A stretch of DNA of 64,000 nucleotides, taken from positions 558,001-622,000 of the forward strand of contig JAQFVV010000158.1 in the NCBI GenBank assembly GCA_028023455.1, given 5' to 3'. Both the position numbers and the translations under genes were made by a program. The stretch is from Epiperipatus broadwayi. Taxonomy: Eukaryota; Onychophora; Udeonychophora; Euonychophora; Peripatidae. Position 1 is the stretch's first letter. The number at the start of each line of letters is the position of its first letter. A model generated the notes under the pieces. It saw nothing but the letters and a program-made list of their open reading frames with translations, did not search any database and was not told the origin of the DNA. Shown one piece after another: positions 41,101-53,100 of this stretch.

Positions 41101-44100
41101 ACACACTAAGCAAAATAATTTTATAGCAACAAAATGGAACCCTGTATTAATAGATATTTTGTGCAGGCTGTCCAATATAATATATATGAATTACTTTTAA
41201 AAAAAAAAAACAATTACTTAGATTCTTTTTTTTAAATAGCAATTTTAAATATTGTGTAGTTTTGCTTATCAGAAACTTTGCCTATAGATACACAGTACCT
41301 TTATCAATTGGTGCAAAGCTTAAATCAAAATTCAATTATGATATCATATAAGTATTTTTCTTAGAATTTATTTTTTTCTAGCCATAAAATATCTACTGAA
41401 AAAAACTTTAAGGAACTTAGGATCCTTTGCTATGTCTACAAATATAGTATGCATTTAATAAAAGATAAATTGGAAAACAACACAATGTTTATTTATTTTT
41501 TTCTCTCATCATTTTTGATAGATTATAGCTCCTAAGTACATATATAATCATTGGAATGATAAACTTTCTGAGTACTAGTTAAACCAATGCACTGTTCTCT
41601 ATTATCATATCTATTGTACAAATAAAAAATTAATATTTCTATTTGATTTTACAGTTCTTACAAGGATAATAAAATTGATAAATGAAAATAGTAAGGGTAA
41701 ATATACATACAATCAAATTCAATTGGAAGTACAATCTCAATTACCGTAACTAATAATACAACTTCACAAGATAATATTAATTCATTTTAATATTCATGAG
41801 AATAAATAAATCTCATACTTGTAAGTACCTACAATATATTAAATATAATCTACTCTTTCTATTTGCTATAGTCAGTTATACATATTTCAATGCATGAAAT
41901 GCAATCACAAATTCTCAAACATATGTATACACAAAAAAAATTCATATCAAATTGGCATTAAAACTGACATATCCAAATTAATAATTTACTTTAATTTTTT
42001 TCCCATCAATTTATTATAAAAAAAATTTAATAATACAAAATATTCACATAATAAATAAATGGAAATTTTATTAAAATTTTTATTTGATTATTCAATTTAT
42101 GGTTATATCAAAAGTTAATCAGTCATATAATAAAAATAACTGAATAGACAAAAAAATTTTTGAGAAAGATATTTGATTTGCACTTTCAATTCCATTTAAC
42201 ATATATATAAATTAATTAATTAAATAAACTCCAAATTCTTATAAAATCTTAATTTTATTCCTCAATTACTTTAAAAATATATATACAATAAATAAAATAT
42301 TATACAACTATTTAATTATAATCATTCTCAAGAGTAAAATTATAAAACTGTAAAAGATGTTTTAAATAAATATAAGCATACATAAATTTCCTTACAACAT
42401 ATATATTTAGTTTTCTATGTTATGAATATTGGTGAAGTGGGTTTATTCAGATTGGTTAGAAATTGGGGCTGAATGTGCTTTTGGCTGGTTATGCTAGATT
42501 CATACCAAACTGAATAAACCTTTACTTTGCCAATGTTCATAAAGTTGACAACTAATTACAGTAGAATAAGTAAAAGAAAATAATCTGAACATACACATTT
42601 GTATATATATTGTAAAGGATAGCTTACAATTATTCCTGCCAAGATTTATTGAATCAAATCCATTTGAAACTTGCACTAATAAAGGGGAGATTATTTATTT
42701 TTTATTAACACATATATACATGTACAACACATATATATTTATTTACATTCACAGTGAATTAGGGAAGTCACAATAAATTATTATTTTGAAACAAATCATT
42801 TAGTACAACCAATGGTCAAGTTAGGTAGCCATAGAAACAGTGTGAAAATAGAACTATGATTTTATTATTTCTTTTATCAATGAAGTATATTTAAACAATA
42901 GGCAGTCATGTCAGTCCAACAGCAAATGAAGACCTGAGCGTGTTGTGAGACAAGCACGGACTGCATAAAAACAGAAACCTTTTTAAAATCGTTTGTCTTA
43001 TCAACAATACTTGGCTACAATAATATAACAGCAATTAAATTAAAATTTCAAACGTCAAAATGGAGTTTTGTTTTTTCTTTTACTTGAATTATAGAAGTTT
43101 TTAAAATCAAATATTGTACCTTAAATTTCGTCAAATTCAACAGAAAAAGAGAAAAATGAAAAGAACAATTTTAGATTTTTGGGATAATTAAATCATGTTC
43201 TGATCGTGACTGAAAGAATTTTAATATTTTAAATTTTTTCAAAAAAAAACAAACTAAAATTAATTCTGCTAATAATAGAAAGCAAAAATGAAATAACTCT
43301 TTTAATATGTGTATATGTAAAATTTCTTCTATATCTCTAACCTAATTTATGATTATAAATAATTATTTAATGGTATTTAAGATGAAGATGGGGTAAAGGA
43401 AAACGTGCTATTGTGAGATCGCATTCTTCCCTAATATGTTGGCATAAGATCTCTATTTTCATTCTACTTTATTGTAATATGCAAGATGCCTGCGGTCCAA
43501 AATAAGCATGCACAGGAATATTTAAAGGTAAATCAGTTAAGGATTGATGTATTTACTAGACAGAATGCCAGGAGACACCCCTGCAAAATCTATCCTTGCC
43601 AAGAAAAATGATTTGCTGAATTAAACTGCTGTTGGCAAGTAACACACCTAACCATCAACTACTACTACTACTAGGACGATTTTGTGAACTTTGTACCAAC
43701 TATTATTTTGATCAAGAAATTAATACTATAATTTTTTGTTTGATTTTTCTTTTATCTATATTATATTTTCATACTCTGATGGTACACTTCACAGTCTATG
43801 CTGCTAGAAACCTCATTTTTCAGAGTTAGTAGAGAAAGGGGGATGATTAACTTAGTTATTCTTTATTTTATTGTAAATAAAATCTAGGTCAGCTCAGTTT
43901 CCCACCTGCTTCACATCAGGTTATTTATGTTTATATTAAGGTAAGATTCACATTTATTCACTTGGTAATTTACAGAATTCACCTTATATGTTTTATATTG
44001 TTGATTAACCATTGTTATATATTTTTTCAGTGTGATTGACTAATCAACTAGTATAAATTCCTATACCTATCATATATATAGATTGGGGGGACTTAAACCA

Positions 44101-47100
44101 AATAGATTGTTTTGCGGAAATCAATAGATGTTTATTTTAGCTAGTCAGCGTCACAATCATTTTAAATTATTAATGTTTATTTTTCTTATACAGTTTATGA
44201 TTTGTAAATAATGAGCATCATAGATGGATTTCTACCATGGGATAAAAGAGATGGATCTAGAAAATTATTAGCTAACAGAATGGTAGAAATTCATATGTGA
44301 CACATGTATATATATATTTTTTTATTACTATTGTTATAATGCTTTATTTTAATTTCATTTATCATTATCAATAAATGTTAAAGAGTTTCTATTATTCTGG
44401 TCTCTGATTTATTGAGTTGTCCTAACATTCAACAGTTAACAAACATTTTAGCATGCACACACACCTACTTCATTGTCATATAATAGTTTTATAGTAAATC
44501 AAATATTTTGAATGCTAGTTGTAACCTATATAGAGGTGCAGAAGTTGCTTTGTGTATCTGTTCATATCTGTTAAGGGAGTCAATGGCAATATTCTCCCTG
44601 GGTTCGAACATTAGGGCATAACGGAATCGGAAAGGGGTAAAAAGTGGATGAACTAACCTAAATTACAGCTGATATTATTAAATAGGTATAGAGCTAGTCA
44701 ATTAAAAGCATGTGCAATTATTGGTTAAATATTTTATCAAGTTTTCTTCAGCATCCTACCAAAGACCTAATGTCCGATCATAGTTAGATGTGACTTTTTC
44801 CCTTTCCAATCCTGGTAGAACTCTGTGGATTGTGTCATTGGGGCAATAAATCAGGGTACATTGAGCCATAGTCTCCAGACTGCTACATCTACATGGTGTC
44901 ACAGTCCACAGCTTATTTTCCCCATTATGTCTGGCATGTGGGCAGGTCGTATCCAGGCATATTTACCGTCCATTACAGTATATTGCATGTATTATTATTT
45001 TACAGACTTATGGTTTTACATTTGAGATTTTACATTTGAGAATGACTAATTAAATAATTGAAATGTTAGGTTAGTTGCATATTTTAAAATTGATTCAGAA
45101 ATAAAATAAACATTTTACAAAAATTTGGAGCAGTCTATATAAACATATTTATTTATTTATATACACTGGATTGACTTTACAAATGCTAAAATAAAAGATG
45201 TTTACTATATAAACAAATATTTTACAAATTGTTAATTTATATATAATGTAACCTCCAATATAACAATAATAAATTATATTAGAAACTGATTATGAGTAAA
45301 TATAAATAGAGGCTGTAAGGCACTACCGATATTTATGCTGCCTTATATCAGCCCTACATCTCCTATGGCTAATAGTAAACACTGACTAAACTATAAGACA
45401 TAATTACAAAACAGAATATTAGAAAAAATTTGACTATTGTATACATGAGGAAATTTAAAAGAAGAGATCACAAAATGGAAGATAATAACTTCCAATATTA
45501 AACATCAATTAAATTAACTTCAATATTTAAAGCAAAAATATTACAAGATAAGCTTAGTTTGCAATACTAATAAATAGTTAATAATCATGAAGGCATCCAT
45601 CTATGAAATGAATATGGAATTAGTATTATGAGTTGGATGATAAATGGATTACGATGTAGATGATTAGATGGGTGATGGAGGACAAATAGAAATTAACCAA
45701 TGAAAATAAATGAACTTAAGAGTGAGAAGAAGAGATGGAAAATGTATCAAGATGATTTATAATTAAGATGGTGATAGAATAGGATCAATGAAAGATGGAT
45801 CAATTATAATAATGACTTAAGATGAAATGAAGATAAAAAATAAAGAAAGAAAAATATGGATCAGCTATGTTAACAATGTTGATGGTGAAGAATGAGATCA
45901 TGAACTATAAAACTAATATTGTGTCAAATGATAGTAAGACAAAAATGAAACAAGCAAGGAGTTCTGAGCTTGACTAAAACAAAATATTTAATCACTAAAT
46001 CAAAATAGATTATAAGTCTTAAACTAGAAAAGAAACTTACATCTTAAAATTTCTACTAAATCAATTAAACAAAAAGAATAAACAAGAGATCAAAGGCAAA
46101 CCATAATAAATAACTTAAAAAATGAAAAATTACAATAAATTCAAACTGAGACTATTAATTAATAATTTACTTTTCTCAAGGTCCAAATAACTTAAATATC
46201 ACTATTTTAAAAGATATATTTGGGTCAGTGAGAGGAATTTTGCCACTACCCAAAAATAAGAAAATAGCTCATAAAACAAAATGGAATTAGTAAAGAATAT
46301 TTGACAATTCCAATACTATTTTATGAAGCATTAATAAATTTTTAATAAAGTGAATATAATAATTTACAAACCATCTTTTATTCAATAACCATAGATAATA
46401 TGATCAAGATCAGTGAGTGATGTATCTAATGATTTAGATAAGCAGATTACTCCAAAACTAAATATTTCATCTTTAAAATATTATTTAAAATGATACATAT
46501 GCTTAAAGTCAACAGTGTTTTGATCAATAAGCCATAAACTTTAAATGTCCTAAATGTAAGAGCTTAGCAAGGTTTATTTTGATATGCTAATGCATGACAA
46601 CAATAAAAATAATATGTTGATAGTGACAGCAATAACAGTATGGATAGTGATTAGCAATAAAGCCACAGACAACTAAATATATTTTCAAACAAAATTTATT
46701 TACATTATTTACAAGTTTGTGAATATACTAATAATGATAATGAAAACATCCATAATCTTGGACAATTTGTGAACAGAAATTTACACATAACAAGATTTAA
46801 TTACATCATTTTATGACTAAGCGAAGATCTCTTAGGATCTATTTACTAGTTTAATAAATTATTGCCTTTTAATTTATTATTACTTAAATTTATTACTCAC
46901 ATTGAGTTTATTTGACTTATTATATATTTTATCTATTTATTAATAGCATGATTTTAAGAGCTTACTTCAAACAGATACAGGCAATATATTTCAAAATCTC
47001 TACTGAATGGTTAATAAACAACTAATATTACTACACAGGTTAACACAATAAATATACTCAAGATATAATAATTTAAGCTACCATATGTTACTAGAAAATC

Positions 47101-50100
47101 TAAAATACAAGGAACTAAATCCTTTATGTTGTTTTTGCAAATTAAAAATAAATCCTAGATATAATATAGAATAAAATATCTTTACATACAACAAAATAAT
47201 ATATGACAATAGGTGTAATATAATCATAATATAAAAAAGCTCTTTTCAGCAATTTTTTAATTTTTTCCCTTTTCAATATGTCTTGGTTAACTACAAAAAA
47301 AAAAAAAAACCCTATATTGCATACATAGCGACATCTACTGGCTCTATATAAAATTAACACAAGCCAAGAATTATGCTTTAGTATCTTTATAATAACACAC
47401 ATTATATAACCCTCCATTTATTTTTCATTATCCAATTATTAGTTAAATTAATTGAAGTTTTATAAATGTTCATACAATTATTTTTGTTATAATTAATGTA
47501 ATTAATTTCATATATATTCCTTCTATTAATTTCTTTAATATAATTTAATGGGCATATATTCTTAACACAATCTATTCTATGTCCTTATTTTAAATAGTGA
47601 ACATATAATGCAAATCTGTCATCTCTCCTATTAATAGCATTATTATGTTCCTTAGCCCTTTCCTCCAATTGCTTTGCTGTATGTCTATAATAAACCATAC
47701 TGCAAACCCCACAAATAATTTTATATACTATATCTTTTTTATATCATCTTTTATTTTATAATTCCCTACTAATAAATCAAGATTTTTACTATTTGACCAT
47801 CCTATTTTAATATTTTTATCTATATAATTTTTATTTTTTAAAAATGTATGATAAATTTTAGGAACAGATGAAAGTTTTACCCATTTTATATTGTCTGATT
47901 CACTATTATTACCCAAATTGTATTGTTTATAATTAAATAATATATTTCTAATACTTCTGGGTTTATATCCATAACTAGTATACAATTTTATAAATTGCTC
48001 TTTTTGTAAAATAGCTATCTTCCTATCCTGTTATATTTGTCGTTTTTATTTTTAAAATTTTTAGTAACATTTTTAATAAAATAAAAATGTTAATAAATTC
48101 ATAAAACCTATAAAAAAATGTTTGAGATTTCACACAGATAAATCATCACATTCAATATATCACACTTATATGCACATCATTCAGTATTTTTTCATCAAAA
48201 TATTATTGCGTATTTTTCATCATATTTCAAAATTATATAATATTTTAAACCAAAAAAAAAAAACATTTACTTACTAGATCACTTTTTATAAGTAATTTTT
48301 TTCAGATAGATAAGTACCGTTAATGCCCCCTCCCTTTTCTCCTCTTGGTAGTTAATAAGTGATTTTTTTTTTTCACAAGAAAATAATATAAACTGAAACT
48401 CGGTAAAAGAAATAGAAACTTTTATTCGCAAATAAAAATAATTAATAAAAAATAACTGAATTAGAAATGAAACTTAAAATATTAAAACATATGAGGAATA
48501 GATCAGCAAAATTAATGATCTATTTGCTATATAATAATGTTTTAATTCTCTCTATATATTTTTTTCACGTTTTCCAAATTATTGTGTGTACTCTTTATTG
48601 CTGTGAAAAAAAAAGGTTCATGCACTCACAATGACTATCTTGTACTTTGAAATTTGACAATAATAAAAAAATAAACAATAGCTAGCATAGAAGAAGAAGT
48701 TGATAAATCTCAAAGCTAAACTACTAAACATCACATGATCACCATCTCTTATGCTAGGCTCTTCACTGACGAAGGCTACAAGCCAGAAACTAGTCTGTGG
48801 ATATTGGATGAATAGGCACTAGATGGGGATTATATGCACAAGCCTTCTGGCATCCATTGATTATTCTGGTTGGCACAGTGTGGCACTACTGTATGGAGAG
48901 TTCTGCCTGTTTAAATCTCAAAGTCTGAACATTTTGTAATCTTTGCTTTATTTTTATATGACGCTATGTGTACAATTGTATTACATTCAAAGATCAGCCT
49001 TTCAAGCTAATTATGCATGCGTCTTTTGCGAGTGTTAAATAATAAATGAATACTTCCCTCTACAATACAAGATATAGTATTTATGCAGAAAATAAAAGGA
49101 ATCCTCTTATTCCTACGACTCAAATTCTTTTATATGAGCAAATCTGAAGTACTGTTGAGGAAAGCGTGAGATTAGAATTCTCACTTTAAATTACTATTTA
49201 CGATATTTAAATGAATGACATCGGTGACGTTTAGTAAATTCTAGACAATTTCACCGACGTCATTCATTTAAACATCGTAAATAGTAATTTAAAGTGAGAA
49301 TTCTAATCTCACGCTTTCCTCAACAGTACTTCAGATTTGCTCATATAAAAGAATTTGAGTTGTAGGAATAAAAGGATTCCTGCATAAATACTATATCTTG
49401 TATTGTAGAGGGAAGTATTCATTTATTATTTAACACTCGCAAAAGACGCACGCACAATTAGCTTGAAAGGCTGATCTTTGAATGTAATACAATTGTACAC
49501 ATAGCGTCATATAAAAATAAATGCTTATTTATTTATAATTAAGTTTCAGTTAGAGTGACGTTTAGTAAATTCTAGATAATTTCACCGACGTCATTCATTT
49601 AAACATCGTAAATAATAATTTAAAGTGAGAATTCTAATCTCATGCTTTCCTCAACAGTACTTCAGATTTGCTCATATAAAAGAATTTGAGTCATAGGAAT
49701 AAGAGGATTCCTTTTATTCCTGCATAAATACTATATCTTGTATTGTAGAGGGAAGTATTCATTTATTATTTAACACTCGCAAAAGACGCATGCACAATTA
49801 GCTTGAAAGGCTGATCTTTGAATGTAATACAATTGTACACATAGCATCATATAAAAATAAATGCTTATTTACTTATAATTAAGTTTCAGTTAGAGTGACG
49901 TTTAGTAAATTCTAGACAATTTCACCGACATCATTCATTTAAACATCGTAAATAGTAATTTAAAGTGAGAATTCTAATCTCACGCTTTCCTCAACAGTAC
50001 TTCAGATTTGCTCATATAAAAGAATTTGAGTCATAGGAATAAGAGGATTCCTTTTATTCCTGCATAATTACTATATCTTGTATTGTAGAGGGAAGTATTC

Positions 50101-53100
50101 ATTTATTATTTAACACTCACAAAAGATGCATGCACAATTAGCTTGAAAAGCTGATCTTTGAATGTAATCTTTGCTTATAAAATATAAAAAAATAATTACT
50201 AATTATAAATAGTTTCAGTTTTATATATAGAGCTCGCAAAATAAGCTCTTAACAAGCTTTGAAAATATCCTCAACCCCAGCTTTATTAAATTAAGTCATG
50301 TGACATCTGACTTTATTTTTTATCATTTTATAGTTTCAGTTTATAACAAAGGCAAAACTCTTTTCTCCATACAGTAGTGCCACCCTGTGCTAACCAGAGT
50401 AATCAATAGATGCCAGAAGGCTTGTGCATAAATTCCCTATCTAGTGCCTACTCATCCAATATCCCCAGACTAGTTTCTGGCTTGTGGCCATCATCAGTGA
50501 GGAGCCTTGGATCTGAGAGCACTGCACCTAGATCTTAGGATCTAATGCAACCCTCCAGCAGCCACCTTTTAACTCTACTTTACTACAAAACTATGAGAAT
50601 GAAATTGAAAACACAAAAAATATTTTCAATCTAAGCTCAATAGCTTATATAGTCATATGGGTCTGAACTCAATTCAGCACCCATACATTTTGGTGTCTTT
50701 GGCTCTTAAACAACCATAGCCACCACTATCCTATTAGGCAGAATTGGTGTTAAACTACTAAACATCAAATGATCACCATCTCATACTAGCACATAATTGT
50801 TGTAAACAAACGCAAAACTCTTTTCTCCATACAGTAGTGCCACCCTGTGCTAACCAGAGTAATCAATATATGCCAGAAGGCTTGTGCATAAAATCCCTAT
50901 CTAGTGCCTACTCATCCAATATCCCCAGACTAGTTTCTGGCTTGTGGCCATCATCAGTGAGGAGCCTTGGATCTGAGAGCACTGCACCTAGATCTTAGGA
51001 TCTAATGCAACCCTCCAGCAGCCACCTTTTAACTCTACTTTACTACAAAACTATGAGAATGAAATTGAAAACACAAAAAATATTTTCAATCTAAGCTCAA
51101 TAGCTTATATAGTCATATGGCTCCTCACTGATGATGGCCACAAGCCCGAAACTAGTCTGGGGATATTGGATGAGTAGGCACTAGATAGGGATTTTATGCA
51201 CAAGCCTTCTGGCATCTATTGATTACTCTGGTTAGCACAGGGTGGCACTACTGTATGGAGAAAAGAGTTTTGCCTTTGTTTACAACAATTATGTGCTAGT
51301 ATGAGATGGTGATCATGTGATGTTTAGTGGTTTAACACCAATCCTGCCTAATAGGATAGTGGTGGCTATGGTTGTTTAAGAGCCAAAGACACCAAAATGT
51401 ATGGGTGCTGAATTGAGTTCAGACCCATATGACTATATAAGCTATTGAGCTTAGATTGAAAATATTTTTTGTGTTTTCAATTTCATTCTCATAGTTTTGT
51501 AGTAAAGTAGAGTTAAAAGGTGGCTGCTGGAGGGTTGCATTAGATCCTAAGATCTAGGTGCAGTGCTCTCAGATCCAAGGCTCCTCACTGATGATGGCCA
51601 CAAGCCAGAAACTAGTCTGGGGATATTGGATGAGTAGGCACTAGATAGGGATTTTATGCACAAGCCTTCTGGCATCTATTGATTACTCTGGTTAGCACAG
51701 GGTGGCACTACTGTATGGAGAAAAGAGTTTTGCCTTTGTTTACAACAATTATGTGCTAGTATGAGATGGTGATCATGTGAAGTTTCAGTTTATATTATTT
51801 ATTTGCAAAAAAAAAATCATTGATTAATTACAAAAAAAAAAATACTTATTAAATATGAAGAAAAAAATCATTTTTTTAAAAATTGCTTATTACATAAATA
51901 GTTTTTATATTAAAACATTGTATAATAATTTTCAACTGTGATGAAAAGTACATGTGATGATAGACAAAAAGTGCATGTGACAACATATTAATGTGTTAAA
52001 ATGTTATGTGATGTACTGAACATAAATCATAAAATGAAGATCAATATGGTTTTAGACCTAAGAAATGAATCTAGCAAAGCAATAATCTTATTAAGAATGA
52101 TTTTGCAAAGAAGATTGGAAATGAATAAGAAATCTTATGTGGCTTTTATTGATTTGGAGAAGGCTTTTGACAAAGTGGATTGGCAATTGTTATTTAAAAT
52201 GATGAAGAATGTACACCTTCATTAAAAAGATAGATGATTAATATTAATTTTATATAAATGTAAAAATATAGAAATAATTATAAATAATTGCAAACTTAAT
52301 TGTAATATAAGAAGGGGTGTGGGGCAAGGCTGACCATTATCACCCAAGGATCATTATTTGCAGATTCAGAAAAGGAAATGAATAAAATGCTTAAGATATT
52401 GAATATGCTTGTAGAATATTTTAAATTAAATATAAATGTTAATAAAACTAAAGTGATAATGGTAGACAGACAGAAGATAAAAATGCTGATTGATGTGCAG
52501 ATAAATAATATACATTTAAAACAAGTTAAAACATTTTGTTATCTGGAAGTATGATTTGTGATGACAATCATTGTCTTGTTGAGATTAAAAGAAAAATAAT
52601 GTCATGTTTTTCAAAATAAAAAAAAAACTTTACTATTAAATAAAACAAAAAATAGATAAAATTTATTAAAATCATTTGGAGTATATTGATTTATGGTTGT
52701 GAAACAAAATTTTTGGAAAAACAAAAAAAAATTACATGAAATGTGGTTTGGAAAAAAATAACTAGAATGAGTTGGATGAAAAAGAAGAGTAATGATCAAA
52801 TATTAATAGAATTTAGAAGAAAGAGAACTATTGAATATGATAAAAATGAGATAAAGTTTTAGGTCACATTTTAAGACATGATAAGTTTTTAAAAAATACT
52901 TTGGAAGGCAAAATTTTAGAAAGAAGAGTGAGAGACATATCAAAAATATCGTATATTAAAAATATGATCAATGAAATTGAATGTTTTTCATATGCAGATA
53001 TGAAATGAATTGCTGAAGATAAAATGATGTGGCTACAACAATAAGACATTACCTTAGAAGCTGATGATGTATCATAGAACCAAAAAAGAAGTGATATGTA

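Larger units (their letters stand above)
50336..51119 (-). repeat. Tandem 460-bp hammerhead repeats, minus orientation
   Basis: Two ribozyme cores lie exactly 460 bp apart (50461 and 50921). The units between are almost identical. The array ends at 51119, where the orientation flips. The structure resembles the pseudo-LTRs of Penelope-like elements or animal retrozymes. Confidence 0.85.
51119..51785 (+). repeat. Tandem 460-bp hammerhead repeats, plus orientation
   Basis: The array starts abruptly at the ribozyme stem I (GGCTCCTCACTGATGA). It runs through one complete unit to a second ribozyme 460 bp later and then about 200 bp more, ending before AGTTTCAGTTTATATT. Sequence identity to the minus array is high, which suggests recent duplication. 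Confidence 0.85.

Noticed and set aside
32693-44977. A single complete LTR retrotransposon formed by the two TGTAA repeats
   Set aside because: No primer site or polypurine tract lies next to either copy, the target duplication is not convincing, and the interior is mostly an unrelated LINE.
47142-47417. A 91-codon minus frame near the Penelope-like relic
   Set aside because: It is not in continuity with the GIY-YIG reading and has no recognisable motif; low-complexity AT sequence explains it.
49230-50170. Hammerhead ribozyme within the 335-bp repeats
   Set aside because: Both strands were checked for CTGANGA followed by GAAA at the right distance; none was found, unlike the neighbouring 460-bp repeats.
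49230-51785. CRISPR-like array
   Set aside because: Repeat units are hundreds of bases long, without short repeats and unique spacers, and the DNA is eukaryotic.
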